From: Bacteroidota bacterium
Lineage (GTDB): Bacteria; Bacteroidota; Bacteroidia; Cytophagales; Spirosomataceae
Length of the DNA: 64,000 bases
Assembly: GCA_020161355.1 (NCBI GenBank)
Contig: JAIUOF010000006.1
Coordinates: 214,135 to 278,134, forward strand
Direction of reading: 5' to 3'
Below the pieces are notes generated by a model. It was not told where the DNA came from and did no database searches. It saw nothing but the letters and a program-made list of their open reading frames with translations. This document shows positions 6,774-16,149 of the stretch, one piece after another; the first letter of the stretch is position 1; each line of letters starts with the position of its first letter. Made by a program: the position numbers and the translations under genes.

Positions 6774-8870
6774 TTATCTCAAAATCACATAAACCAGCCA
6801 TGCAGAAACGTAGGCCAGCACACTCATATACGCCAGTTGAATCATAGGCCATTTCCATGATTTGGTTTCGCGGTAAACGACGGCGATAGTGCTCATACAC
6901 ATCATTGCAAATACATAAAACATAAGCAATGAATAAGAAGTAGCCGCCGAAAATACAGGCTGACCTGTTACTGGATTTATTTCTCTTTTTAGTCGTTCTT
7001 TAATAGTGGCGTCATCGTCACTGCCGATGCTGTAAATGGTAGAAATGGTTCCGACAAACACTTCACGGGCAGCGAAAGAGGTAATCAGAGCAATGCCTAT
7101 TTTCCAGTCGTACCCAAGTGGCTTTATCACCGGCTCAATCACCTTCCCGAAAATCCCGGCATAGCTGTTTTGAAGTTTTTCAGAAGCAATTTTTTGGTCT
7201 GTTTCTGATGGACTCAGATTGGGAAATTGTTGTTTTACGCGACTTTCGGCATGATTGAATCCTTCACCGGGGCCATAAGAGGCCAAAACCCATAAGACTA
7301 TCGATATGGCAATAATAATTTTGCCGGCCTCGAAAGTAAATGTCTTTACTTTTTCTAAAATCGTAAATCCAACCTGTTTCCACCTTGGCTTTTTATAGGT
7401 CGGCAATTCCATTACGAAATAATTCCGTTCCTGCGTTTTGAGCATTTTTTTCATTACCCAGCCTGCTGCCAAAGCACCAAAAAAGCCCAAAAAATATAGT
7501 CCCATCAAAACCAAACCCTGAAAACCAAAAAGCCCCCAAAGTTTCGTTTCAGGTACCACCATCGCAATAAGAATTGTATAAATAGGCAATCTTGCCGAGC
7601 AGCTCATCAGTGGCGTTACCATGATTGTAATCAGGCGGTCTTTCCAGTTTCCAATCGTTCGGGCCGACATTATTGCTGGCACTGCACATGCCATACCGCT
7701 GATTAAAGGCACCACACTTTTACCACTTAAGCCAAATTTCCGGATTAATCGATCCATCAAAACCACAACCCTCGCCATATACCCTGACTCTTCCAGCACT
7801 GAAATAAACGTAAAAAGAAAAGCGATTTGGGGAATAAATATCAAAACGCCACCGATTCCGGCAATAAGACCTTCCGTGAGTAAATCAGTCAGGCGGCTTT
7901 CAGGAAGGGTGTTTCTCAAAAATTCATTTAATCCGCTGACTCCAGCATCAATCCAGTCCATTGGATAACTGGCCAATGTAAATACAGCCTGAAAAATCAC
8001 AAACAATATTCCTAAAAACACCACATAGCCCCACACTTTATGAATCAGGATATTATCAACTTTTTGAGTGAAAGTTAGTTTTGAATGTTTTTCTGATTCT
8101 ATTTCGACCACCTGATTTAGTGTGCCACCAATGTCTTTATATCTGCTAATGACTTCTTTTGCCTGAAAATCATCCGTGTCGAAGTCCACTTCCCTTGCCA
8201 GATTTTTCAAATATTCTTTTTCAGAATATTTCAGAAAAGATAGTTTTTCATTTTGTGCCAGATAATGAATACCTGCATAAGGCGTTTTTAGACCATATTT
8301 TTCCTTGATTTTTTCGGCTATAGGCAAATATTTTTCAGGAATTACCTGATCATTTTGATGAATATTTTTCTTTTCAAAAGACCTGAAAATGGTCAGTTTC
8401 AATCCTTCAATACCAATACCTTCCCGTGCATTAACCTCTAAAACCGGCACTCCCAACAGTTTTTCTAGTTTGGGGGAATTGATAGAAATGCCAGTTTCAT
8501 TGGCTACGTCCAGCATGTTTAAAGCCAAAATGGTTGGTATGCCCAGGTCATTTACCTCCTCAAAAAGCAATAAATTCCTCTTCAGGTTGGAGGAGTCAAC
8601 CACAATCACAGCCAAACTCGGAAAATCGGGATGGTTTTGATTGGTCAGCACTTCCAATACCACCTGCTCGTCGAGCGAATTGGGATACAAACTATATGTA
8701 CCGGGCAGGTCTATGACCTGAATGTCCCGTCCGTCGGGGATTTTACAAAAACCCACTTTTTTATCGACGGTCACTCCGGGAAAATTGCCAATTTTCTGAC
8801 GCAATCCGGTCAGATGATTGAAAAGCGAAGATTTACCGCAATTGGGATTTCCTATCAGAGCTACTTTCAT
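6774..8870 (-). CDS. feoB: Ferrous iron transport protein B
   Basis: The 698-residue inner-membrane protein has an N-terminal G domain with G1 GNPNCGKSSLF, G3 DLPGTYSL and G4 NMLD, a linker of guanine-dissociation-inhibitor type, and two Gate regions with multiple membrane helices (for example the segment FAAREVFVGTI). It takes up Fe2+ in a GTP-dependent process. It lies 6 nt downstream of feoA in the same operon. Length is at the usual size for FeoB of this phylum. Confidence 0.95.
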   Translation of the reverse strand: MKVALIGNPNCGKSSLFNHLTGLRQKIGNFPGVTVDKKVGFCKIPDGRDIQVIDLPGTYSLYPNSLDEQVVLEVLTNQNHPDFPSLAVIVVDSSNLKRNLLLFEEVNDLGIPTILALNMLDVANETGISINSPKLEKLLGVPVLEVNAREGIGIEGLKLTIFRSFEKKNIHQNDQVIPEKYLPIAEKIKEKYGLKTPYAGIHYLAQNEKLSFLKYSEKEYLKNLAREVDFDTDDFQAKEVISRYKDIGGTLNQVVEIESEKHSKLTFTQKVDNILIHKVWGYVVFLGILFVIFQAVFTLASYPMDWIDAGVSGLNEFLRNTLPESRLTDLLTEGLIAGIGGVLIFIPQIAFLFTFISVLEESGYMARVVVLMDRLIRKFGLSGKSVVPLISGMACAVPAIMSARTIGNWKDRLITIMVTPLMSCSARLPIYTILIAMVVPETKLWGLFGFQGLVLMGLYFLGFFGALAAGWVMKKMLKTQERNYFVMELPTYKKPRWKQVGFTILEKVKTFTFEAGKIIIAISIVLWVLASYGPGEGFNHAESRVKQQFPNLSPSETDQKIASEKLQNSYAGIFGKVIEPVIKPLGYDWKIGIALITSFAAREVFVGTISTIYSIGSDDDATIKERLKREINPVTGQPVFSAATSYSLLMFYVFAMMCMSTIAVVYRETKSWKWPMIQLAYMSVLAYVSAWLVYVILR

Positions 8871-8876
8871 GCGGTA

Positions 8877-9098
8877 TTATTCAATAACTATGGTATCGGC
8901 TTCTGATTTTCTGAGTGAAAGCTCATAGTCTTCATCAACAGAGATACAGTAGGGACAACCTAAAGGTGCCTTATGATGTAATTTGATCCTGGTACCTGGA
9001 AGACAGCCCATTTCGAGCAATTTCAGAGCGAGTTTTGAATCCAAAAACTCCGAAATTACCCCATTTTCCCCTTCTTTTAAATCTGCGACTGTCCTCAA
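8877..9098 (-). CDS. feoA: Ferrous iron transport protein A
   Basis: The 73-residue protein is an SH3-like FeoA with LKEGENGVI and LLEMGCLPGTRI motifs. It is the small cytoplasmic partner of FeoB. The start is TTG at 9098: an in-frame stop lies three codons upstream and no ATG is available before the conserved N-terminus. Together with feoB it forms a two-gene operon preceded by a palindrome that overlaps the predicted transcription start. Confidence 0.9.
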   Translation of the reverse strand: MRTVADLKEGENGVISEFLDSKLALKLLEMGCLPGTRIKLHHKAPLGCPYCISVDEDYELSLRKSEADTIVIE

Positions 9099-9114
9099 AA
9101 TACTCTAAATTAGA

Positions 9115-9141
9115 CTTATTACAAATAAGAACACAAACTTA
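9115..9141 (-). promoter_or_regulatory. feoAB promoter with overlapping palindrome
   Basis: TAAGTTTG (minus strand, 9134-9141) is a -7 element. Just downstream CTTATTTGTAATAAG (9115-9129 in minus reading) is a palindrome with perfect 6-bp arms and a 3-bp centre that covers the expected transcription start near 9130. The position fits a repressor operator for an iron regulator (Fur or DtxR type); this identity is inference. Confidence 0.5.
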
Positions 9142-9289
9142 AGGTAATTTGTTCTTTTGTATTATTCCTTATTTTAAATAATTTCATAAATATGACCAAA
9201 GTCAGAAAATATAGTAAACTTATAACCGCCGGGTTCAAAACTCTTCATGTAACATCAATCTTTGGTTAAATTTGCAAAAAAACTTTTTT

Positions 9290-10081
9290 ATGGCCAATAT
9301 CATCGAGACCCACGCACATATCTATGACGAACAATTTGATGAAGACCGTGAAGCCATGCTCGAAAGAGCAAAAAAAGGCGGTGTTTCTCAAATCTGGATG
9401 CCCAATTGCAACCATGAAACCATACCCGGTATGATGGAGCTCGAAAAAAATCATCCGGGATTTTGTGTACCCATGATAGGACTACACCCCTGCTATGTGG
9501 ATGAAAATTTTGAAAATGAGATAAAAATTGTCACCCAGTGGCTCGAAAAAAGACCATTCATTATGATTGGCGAAATTGGGATTGACTTTTATTGGGATCT
9601 TACTTTTGTAAAAAATCAGGAGAAAGCCTTTCTCGCCCAACTTGATTTTGCCAAAAAATACGACCTCCCTATTTGTATTCATTCCCGAAATTCGAAAGAT
9701 GGCCAAATGAACGCCATTCAGCATTGCTGTGATTTGATTGATGATTTCGGGTGGAAAGATTTACGTGGGATATTTCATTGCTTTTCAGGAAACCTATATG
9801 ACGCCCAAAGAGTAACAGGCCTAAATTTTCACCTGGGAATTGGCGGAGTTGTAACCTTTAAAAACGGTGGTCTTGATAAGTTTTTGAAGGAGATTCCTTT
9901 AGAAAAAATCGTCCTGGAAACCGATTCTCCTTATCTCGCTCCGGTTCCGCACCGAGGCAAAAGAAATGAAGTTGCATATCTTGACCTTGTGATAGACAAA
10001 ATTGCAGATATTTACGAAATTTCGGGTGAAGAAGTAAAACAAAAAACGACCGAAAATGCACTTTCCATCATAAATAAATGA
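9290..10081 (+). CDS. tatD: TatD family metal-dependent hydrolase
   Basis: The 263-residue TIM-barrel protein shows the TatD metal-site motifs ETHAHIY, GEIGIDFYW, HSRNS, FHCFSGN and LETDSPYLAPVPHRG. TatD proteins are 3'-5' exonucleases acting in DNA repair or turnover. The ATG at 9290 is preferred to the TTG at 9272, because the TTG lies inside a TAAATTTG promoter element (9267-9274). Its stop overlaps the start of the next gene (ATGA), implying an operon. Confidence 0.9.
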   Translation: MANIIETHAHIYDEQFDEDREAMLERAKKGGVSQIWMPNCNHETIPGMMELEKNHPGFCVPMIGLHPCYVDENFENEIKIVTQWLEKRPFIMIGEIGIDFYWDLTFVKNQEKAFLAQLDFAKKYDLPICIHSRNSKDGQMNAIQHCCDLIDDFGWKDLRGIFHCFSGNLYDAQRVTGLNFHLGIGGVVTFKNGGLDKFLKEIPLEKIVLETDSPYLAPVPHRGKRNEVAYLDLVIDKIADIYEISGEEVKQKTTENALSIINK

Positions 10082-10938
10082 AAGATCTGAAATTTCTGGT
10101 TCTGGGTGTACTGTTTGCATTTTTTTGGTCATCGGCTTCAGTGGCGGCCAAAATTGGCATAAAATTCATGGAACCTCTTGTGTTGTTTCAGTTCAGGTTT
10201 TTGTTGGCAGGCATCAGTCTTTTGGTTTATCATATTGTATTTGAAAAATTTCAAATGCCCAAAAAGCAGGAATGGATAGCCCTCTCAGTATTTGGTTTTT
10301 TCAACATCACCCTATATCTGAGCCTTTTTGTACTGGGAATCAACGAAGTAGCTTCAGGAATCGGATCCCTTTCAACCGCCCTTACTCCTGTATTGATGAC
10401 CATGATTTCAGGTTTTTATTTGGGAAAAAAAATAAAAACCAATCAGATTGTCGGATTGATTTTAGGAATGTTTGGAGTGGGTTTGGCTGTTTGGCCTTTA
10501 CTTTTCAATAGTCATGCTACTTACCGGGGTATTTTATTTTTAATATTGAGTATGCTCAGTTATAGTGTAGGATCTATTTATTTTTCAGAAAAAAAATGGA
10601 ACTTAAGCCGGATTGCAATCAATGGCTGGCAGGTGCTTTTGGGTGGACTTTTTATGCTCCCTCTGTCAATTTTTCTAAACCAAAAACCAATCGTTTTTAG
10701 CTGGCAATCCGGCCTTTCAATTTTGTGGCTGGCTTTTCCGGTTTCTATTCTGGCGGTTAACCTTTGGCTCAGATTGGTAAAGCTAAATACTGTCAAAGCT
10801 TCATTTTTTTTATTTTTATGCCCCATATTTGGATTTATTTTCTCAAGTGTTTTATTGCATGAACCCTTTACTATTCATACTCTAACAGGCTTAATATCAG
10901 TCATTTCAGGATTATACATCAGTCAAAAAAACATATGA
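10078..10938 (+). CDS. EamA/DMT family transporter
   Basis: The 286-residue protein consists of about ten hydrophobic helices arranged as two EamA repeats (about 8-140 and 150-284), the layout of drug/metabolite exporters of the inner membrane. The repeat signature regions FFWSSASVAAKIGIKFM and LCPIFGFIFSSVLLHEPFT are present. The substrate cannot be told from sequence. It overlaps tatD by 4 nt. Confidence 0.85.
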   Translation: MKDLKFLVLGVLFAFFWSSASVAAKIGIKFMEPLVLFQFRFLLAGISLLVYHIVFEKFQMPKKQEWIALSVFGFFNITLYLSLFVLGINEVASGIGSLSTALTPVLMTMISGFYLGKKIKTNQIVGLILGMFGVGLAVWPLLFNSHATYRGILFLILSMLSYSVGSIYFSEKKWNLSRIAINGWQVLLGGLFMLPLSIFLNQKPIVFSWQSGLSILWLAFPVSILAVNLWLRLVKLNTVKASFFLFLCPIFGFIFSSVLLHEPFTIHTLTGLISVISGLYISQKNI

Positions 10939-11153
10939 TACCTTCTTAATATTAGGAAAAAAAATGCGAGTAGTCATATATTAGGCACTTTATCGAAAAT
11001 AACTTTAAAAAAATTTTAAAAAAGGTAGTAAGTATTACAGACTAAAAGTAATTTGCAATTCAAACCCGATATTGATTGAAATTCTAATTAATGCTGCCTT
11101 AATTTTTTTAATCTAATTACCCTTTTGTTTACAAAAAATGAATTAATAATAAT

Positions 11154-12278
11154 ATGAAAGTTGGAGTTTTAAAAGAAACAAAACCACTTGAAACCCGGGT
11201 AGCCCTAACCCCCGATACTGTAAAGCAGCTATTGAAAAAAGGTTTTGAGGTGGTTATCGAAAAAGACGCCGGTGCCCTTTCGTCCTATTCTGACGAAGCC
11301 TACCAAGCCGCCGGTGCAACTATCTCAACCCGTGAAGACGTGGCTCAGGCTGACGTCGTTTTGAAAGTAAATGCCCTCACTACTGACGAAGTTAAACTTC
11401 TGAAAGAAGGCAATGTGACCATTTCATTTTTATATGCATATACCATCCCCGAAGTGGTGGAAGCATTGAAAGCAAAAAATACTTCTGCTTTCTCGATGGA
11501 TGCAGTTCCTCGTATTTCCAGAGCTCAAAAAATGGATGCTCTGAGTTCACAGGCTAACCTTGCCGGTTACAAAACTGTGATAGCCGGTGCCAATGCTCTT
11601 GGTAAAATATTCCCATTGATGATGACAGCCGCGGGTACCATCACCCCTACCAAAGTGTTGATTTTTGGTGCTGGTGTGGCTGGCTTACAGGCTATCGCTA
11701 CCGCCAAAAGGCTGGGTGCAGTAGTAGAAGTAACCGACGTAAGACCTGAAACCAAAGAACAGGTGGAATCATTGGGTGGTCGCTTCTTAACTGTAGAAGG
11801 CGTAGAAGGTGTGAAAGTAGAAGGTGGTTATGCCAAAGAAGTTTCTGCCGAATTTTTGCAAAAACAAAAAGAATTGGTTGAAAAGCACATTAAAGATGCT
11901 GACCTGGTAATTACTACGGCATTGGTTATCGGGAAAAAGGCTCCTGTGCTAGTTTCCGAAGAAATGGTAAAATCTATGAAAAATGGTTCAGTAATAGTAG
12001 ATATGGCTACTGAATCAGGCGGAAACTGTGCACTTTCAGAAAAAGATAAAACAGTTGTAAAACACGGAGTTACAATAATTGGAGACTCCAACCTTCCGGC
12101 TCAATTACCGGTAAATGCCAGTCAATTATATGGTACCAACATCATCACTTTGTTGATACACCTTGCCGACAAAGATGGTTTCAAGTGGGAAATGGAAGAA
12201 GAAATCACCAAAGGCTCATTGATAACCCATAAAGGTGAGTTGGTTCATGAATTTACTAAGTCAATTTTAAACAAATAA
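11154..12278 (+). CDS. pntAA: NAD(P) transhydrogenase subunit alpha, soluble part (PntAA)
   Basis: The 374-residue protein is the NAD(H)-binding domain I of proton-translocating transhydrogenase. It starts MKVGVLKETKPLETRVALTP and contains the Rossmann signature LIFGAGVAGLQAIATAKRLG. In Escherichia coli this domain is fused to membrane helices; here the membrane part is a separate gene 4 nt downstream. The three-subunit enzyme couples hydride transfer from NADH to NADP+ to inward proton flow. Starts after a 215-nt intergenic region; no clear promoter was identified. Confidence 0.95.
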   Translation: MKVGVLKETKPLETRVALTPDTVKQLLKKGFEVVIEKDAGALSSYSDEAYQAAGATISTREDVAQADVVLKVNALTTDEVKLLKEGNVTISFLYAYTIPEVVEALKAKNTSAFSMDAVPRISRAQKMDALSSQANLAGYKTVIAGANALGKIFPLMMTAAGTITPTKVLIFGAGVAGLQAIATAKRLGAVVEVTDVRPETKEQVESLGGRFLTVEGVEGVKVEGGYAKEVSAEFLQKQKELVEKHIKDADLVITTALVIGKKAPVLVSEEMVKSMKNGSVIVDMATESGGNCALSEKDKTVVKHGVTIIGDSNLPAQLPVNASQLYGTNIITLLIHLADKDGFKWEMEEEITKGSLITHKGELVHEFTKSILNK

Positions 12279-12282
12279 AACT

Positions 12283-12570
12283 ATGAATGTAGAAGGATTA
12301 ATCATATTGTTATATGTGTTGGTACTGGGTAGTTATCTGGGATTTGAGCTGATTAACAAAGTTCCCCCCACCCTACACACCCCACTGATGTCTGGCTCAA
12401 ACGCCATCTCAGGTATCACTATTGTTGGGGCCATTTTAGCTACCAACGAATTGGGCTATACTACCCTAAGTAAATGGTTGGGAATGTTAGCTGTAATATT
12501 TGCTATGATCAATGTAGTGGGCGGATATGCAGTTACTGACCGTATGTTAAAAATGTTTAAAAAGAAATAA
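12283..12570 (+). CDS. pntAB: NAD(P) transhydrogenase subunit alpha, membrane part (PntAB)
   Basis: The 95-residue protein is the membrane-anchored second half of the alpha subunit, with three or four helices and the conserved segment PPTLHTPLMSGSNAISGI. It contributes to the proton channel together with the membrane helices of PntB. The split matches the Rhodospirillum-type gene arrangement. It is separated from pntAA by 4 nt and from pntB by 3 nt, so the three are one transcription unit. Confidence 0.93.
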   Translation: MNVEGLIILLYVLVLGSYLGFELINKVPPTLHTPLMSGSNAISGITIVGAILATNELGYTTLSKWLGMLAVIFAMINVVGGYAVTDRMLKMFKKK

Positions 12571-12573
12571 AAG

Positions 12574-13962
12574 ATGAATATTTATATACAGCTAGCATAT
12601 TTGATAGCCTCGGTATTGTTTATTATTGGTATTAAAAAAATGAACAAAACTTCTGAGGCAAGAAATGGTAATTTGATTTCTTCGGTGGGTATGTTAATCG
12701 CTATACTCGCTACTGTGGTTCAGGTGGAAGCAATTTCACTTATTGATATTTTTATATGTATGATTATAGGCTCAGCAATTGGCCTCTACACTGCCTATAA
12801 AGTAGAAATGACTCAAATGCCTGAAATGGTCGCAGTCTTTAACGGATTTGGTGGCCTTGCATCGGTGTTTGTTTCAATTTCAGATTATTGGTTAAAATCG
12901 CAGGAACATGTTATAAATATCGACATTATTACTGTGATCAGTATTATGTTGAGTGTATTTATAGGCGGAATAACCTTTACAGGGTCTATGATAGCCTGGG
13001 GAAAATTATCGGGAAAAGTAAACGGAAATGCTATAATTTTTAAAGGTCAACATCCTTTGAATCTTGTTCTTTTTATTGTTTCGGTAGTTCTTTCAGTTTT
13101 GGCAGTAATTTATCAAGCCGACTATATCTATATCATCATCCTAACAGTGGTATCATTTATCCTTGGTGTATTAGTGGTTATCCCAATTGGTGGTGCCGAT
13201 ATGCCGGTGGTAATTTCTTTGCTTAACTCTTATTCGGGTATGGCAGCTTGTACTACGGGTTTTGTGCTTAACAATAACGTGTTGATTGTGGCCGGTGCCT
13301 TGGTGGGAGCTTCGGGTATCATCCTCACCAATATCATGTGTAAAGCCATGAACCGCTCGCTGGTAAGTGTACTTTTGGGTGGCTTTGGGGCTACCAATAC
13401 TTCTGGTGGTGCCGCAGGTGGATCCGACATCGTAGTGAAAGAAGTTGGTGTTGAAGAAGCTGCCATGCTTTTTGACTCTGCCTCATCGGTTATTGTTGTA
13501 CCGGGTTACGGTATGGCAGTGGCTCAGGCACAGCACATTATCAAAGAGCTGATGGAACAATGCGAAAAACGTAACATAGACTTCCGTTTTGCGATTCACC
13601 CTGTGGCGGGTCGTATGCCGGGTCACATGAACGTGCTTTTGGCCGAATCCAATGTGCCATATGATAAACTTATTGAGATGGACGATATCAACGACGATTT
13701 CGCCAATACCGACATCGTTTTTGTGGTGGGTGCCAACGACGTGGTTAACCCTGCAGCCCGTACCAATCCTCAGAGCCCGATTTACGGAATGCCGATTCTG
13801 AATGCCGACAAAGCCAGAACGGTAATCGTTAGTAAACGAAGCATGGGTAAAGGTTACGCCGGAGTAGAAAACGAACTTTTTGGCTATCCTAACTGTCTGA
13901 TGTTGTTTGGTGACGCCAAACAGACCATCACCAAGGTGGTAGGTGAGTTGAAAGAATCTTAA
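12574..13962 (+). CDS. pntB: NAD(P) transhydrogenase subunit beta
   Basis: The 462-residue protein has about nine N-terminal membrane helices and a C-terminal NADP(H)-binding domain III with VIVVPGYGMAVAQAQH, HPVAGRMPGHMNVLLAE and VVGANDVVNPAAR motifs. It completes the transhydrogenase and is followed 27 nt later by a terminator. Length matches the family. Confidence 0.95.
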   Translation: MNIYIQLAYLIASVLFIIGIKKMNKTSEARNGNLISSVGMLIAILATVVQVEAISLIDIFICMIIGSAIGLYTAYKVEMTQMPEMVAVFNGFGGLASVFVSISDYWLKSQEHVINIDIITVISIMLSVFIGGITFTGSMIAWGKLSGKVNGNAIIFKGQHPLNLVLFIVSVVLSVLAVIYQADYIYIIILTVVSFILGVLVVIPIGGADMPVVISLLNSYSGMAACTTGFVLNNNVLIVAGALVGASGIILTNIMCKAMNRSLVSVLLGGFGATNTSGGAAGGSDIVVKEVGVEEAAMLFDSASSVIVVPGYGMAVAQAQHIIKELMEQCEKRNIDFRFAIHPVAGRMPGHMNVLLAESNVPYDKLIEMDDINDDFANTDIVFVVGANDVVNPAARTNPQSPIYGMPILNADKARTVIVSKRSMGKGYAGVENELFGYPNCLMLFGDAKQTITKVVGELKES

Positions 13963-13986
13963 GATTTTTTCCTATTATATATTACA

Positions 13987-14015
13987 AAAGGAAGTCTTTG
14001 AGGGCTTCCTTTTTT
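13987..14015 (+). terminator. Terminator of the pnt operon
   Basis: GGAAG (13990-13994) pairs with CTTCC (14005-14009) around a 10-nt loop, followed by a run of T to 14015. An A-run precedes the stem. Confidence 0.75.
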
Positions 14016-14225
14016 AGTACTATTTAAAAAGAAATTGGAAATATTAAATCTATAGAATTTCATTCACATAAGGAATCATGCAAAACCTAAACAATTCTCC
14101 CACCACTCAAACACAAAAAACCCAATCTCATAAAGATTTAATCCCAAACAGAAACCCTGTGACCGGGACTTTTGTTTTGTGTCTAAATTGTATTAATTTT
14201 AAATTCAAATCAAACAAAATAAAAA

Positions 14226-14927
14226 ATGATTCTGATAATTGGTGTAGTGTTTATGTTGATCGGTATGTGGGTGAGCAGCCGATTAAAAAGCAAATTCGCT
14301 GAATATTCGCGTGTAGGACTTTCCAATGGCCTTAGCGGTGCCGAAATCGCCCAAAAGATGTTGAATGACAATAATATTTATGATGTAAGAATTACTCAGG
14401 TTGACGGTGAACTTACCGACCATTATAACCCTGCTGACAAAACCGTTAACCTCAGTGCCGATGTATATCATGGCAGAAGTGTGTCGGCAGCGGCTGTAGC
14501 GGCTCATGAGTGCGGGCATGCGGTACAGCACGCCACAGCTTATGCGGCGTTGAAGATGCGTTCGGCGATGGTGCCCGCAGTAAATGTGGCCTCTAATGTG
14601 ATGCGTATGCTCAACATGTTTTTGATGTTCGGCGGTATATATATGCTTTCACAAGGAAGTGCCATCGGTAACATGTTGTTGATCGTTTTGATCATTGCCA
14701 ATGCAGCCATCACGGCGTTTTCGTTGATTACACTACCTGTGGAATACGATGCTTCCAAAAGAGCCCTTGCCTGGATGACTACCCGAAATGTTGTAAATAA
14801 TTCGGAACATGGCATGGCGAAAGATGCTCTCGACTGGGCAGCCAGAACTTACGTGGTAGGTGCTCTCGCAGCCATCGCCAACCTCATGTACTATGTGATG
14901 TTGTTTTTGGGAAGAAGAGATGACTGA
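14226..14927 (+). CDS. Zinc metallopeptidase, YugP-like (membrane)
   Basis: The 233-residue protein has an N-terminal membrane helix, the zinc motif HECGH at residues 94-98, and further helices after residue 110 and at the C-terminus. This layout is that of the Zn_peptidase_2 (YugP) family, integral membrane metalloproteins whose substrate is not established. The start ATG at 14226 gives the expected hydrophobic N-terminus. The preceding 263 nt hold the pnt terminator but no gene I can support. Confidence 0.85.
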   Translation: MILIIGVVFMLIGMWVSSRLKSKFAEYSRVGLSNGLSGAEIAQKMLNDNNIYDVRITQVDGELTDHYNPADKTVNLSADVYHGRSVSAAAVAAHECGHAVQHATAYAALKMRSAMVPAVNVASNVMRMLNMFLMFGGIYMLSQGSAIGNMLLIVLIIANAAITAFSLITLPVEYDASKRALAWMTTRNVVNNSEHGMAKDALDWAARTYVVGALAAIANLMYYVMLFLGRRDD

Positions 14928-14978
14928 TTAATGTGATAGTGAGTTAATGTGATAATGTGGTAATGAGTTAATGGTTAA
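14928..14978 (+). repeat. Short degenerate direct repeats (TTAATGTGATA type)
   Basis: TTAATGTGATAGTGAG is followed by TTAATGTGATAATGTGG and then by shorter TAATGAG and TTAATGG remnants, all between the metallopeptidase stop codon and the next terminator. It looks like slippage-derived spacer sequence. Confidence 0.5.
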
Positions 14979-15050
14979 ATTTGTTGATGGTAAATTGACC
15001 TTGTTACTTAGAATAGAGCTATAAACAGTTTTCATTAAGAATAAAATAAC

Positions 15051-15085
15051 AAAAAAGCCTTCGGAGTGGATTCGAAGGCTTTTTT
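15051..15085. terminator. Bidirectional terminator
   Basis: GCCTTCG (15057-15063) pairs with CGAAGGC (15073-15079), flanked by A6 on the left and T6-7 on the right, so it works for the zinc peptidase gene (+) and for the yqeY-cvpA operon (-). Confidence 0.8.
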
Positions 15086-15088
15086 GAT

Positions 15089-15625
15089 TTAGTCTGCTAT
15101 CTTTTCTTTTAGTCCTTTGAGATATTCGAGCCAGTTGCCGCCGGGCAGGAGGTCAGAGATTTTTGAAATGATATCAGGAGCAAAAGAACTCACATAAGGA
15201 TAAAACTGGCTTTTGGCTATGGAAGTCTCAGGAAATGTAATTCCGATTTTACCGGCAATCCAAATCAGTAAACTGATGCCAAACATGGCAGTTACGCCGC
15301 CCAAAACAGCACCCAAAATCCCATCCAGCACACCCAGAAAAGTCAGTCTCACGGCTTTACGCAGCATAGCACTCACTTTCCTGAACAAAAATATGGCAGG
15401 AATAAAAATGATAAAAAAGCTTAGATATGGCGAAATAAAGTGCAGCGTATCTTTACCCAATACACTCTCCAAAAAACTGGAACCCAGACTCAGAAATTTG
15501 AAACCAATCACCACAGCAGCTATAAATGCCAAAACTCCCAGAATCTCAATCAGAAGGCCTTTTCTATAACCCTGAAAGGCTCCAATCAATATCGGAACCA
15601 ACAAAACCAGGTCTATGGTGGCCAT
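15089..15625 (-). CDS. CvpA family membrane protein
   Basis: The 178-residue protein has four predicted membrane helices and the CvpA signature near the N-terminus (IDLVLLVPILIGAFQGYRKG). In other bacteria CvpA is needed for colicin V production and for envelope homeostasis; the molecular function is not settled. It lies 2 nt downstream of the YqeY gene, so the pair is one operon ending at the bidirectional terminator. Confidence 0.85.
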   Translation of the reverse strand: MATIDLVLLVPILIGAFQGYRKGLLIEILGVLAFIAAVVIGFKFLSLGSSFLESVLGKDTLHFISPYLSFFIIFIPAIFLFRKVSAMLRKAVRLTFLGVLDGILGAVLGGVTAMFGISLLIWIAGKIGITFPETSIAKSQFYPYVSSFAPDIISKISDLLPGGNWLEYLKGLKEKIAD

Positions 15626-15627
15626 AA

Positions 15628-16077
15628 TTATTGAGCCAAAAGTTTTTTCACCATTTCCGAGATCGCACGTCCTTCGGCTTTACCAGCCAGCTGCTTGGAG
15701 GCTACACCCATCACTTTGCCCATGTCAGAAGGTGCTTTGGCTCCTACTTGCTCAATAATGGCGGCGATTTGACTTTGAAGTTCTTCTTCTGTCATAGCTG
15801 CCGGCAAATACACTTCAATCACAGCGATTTCAGCCAACTCTTTATCCAAAAGATCCTGACGGCCCTGCGTTTTGTAGATTTCCACTGAATCTTTGCGTTG
15901 TTTTACAGCCTTTTGCAAAATCTTCATTTCGTCAGCCTCAGTCAGTTCAGTAGCACCGGGCTTGGTTTCTTCCAACAAAATCAGCTTTTTAATATCTCTC
16001 AATGCAAGCAATTTTCCCTGATCTCTGGCCAGCATGGCTGCCTTAATATCGGCATCTATTTGTGTTTTTAATGACAT
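15628..16077 (-). CDS. GatB/YqeY domain-containing protein
   Basis: The 149-residue protein matches the stand-alone YqeY family: an N-terminal helical part (MSLKTQIDADIKAAMLARDQ) and a C-terminal domain resembling the tail of the GatB amidotransferase subunit, with SDMGKVMGV. YqeY proteins are thought to act on tRNA or aminoacyl-tRNA, but this is not proven. First gene of a two-gene operon with cvpA; divergent from pdxJ. Confidence 0.9.
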   Translation of the reverse strand: MSLKTQIDADIKAAMLARDQGKLLALRDIKKLILLEETKPGATELTEADEMKILQKAVKQRKDSVEIYKTQGRQDLLDKELAEIAVIEVYLPAAMTEEELQSQIAAIIEQVGAKAPSDMGKVMGVASKQLAGKAEGRAISEMVKKLLAQ

Positions 16078-16149
16078 TTTTTTAGTATTTATTGTTAAAT
16101 CTTTCTGTTTATTCCCGAATTTTGGTTTTTCGAAAAATCAAATACAAAA

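Noticed and set aside
11567..13466. Reverse-strand frames inside the pnt genes
   Set aside because: They are antisense to clear transhydrogenase coding sequence and have no homology pattern.
14078..14302. 74-residue frame upstream of the zinc peptidase
   Set aside because: Composition is low-complexity, it overlaps the start of the peptidase gene and has no promoter or family match.
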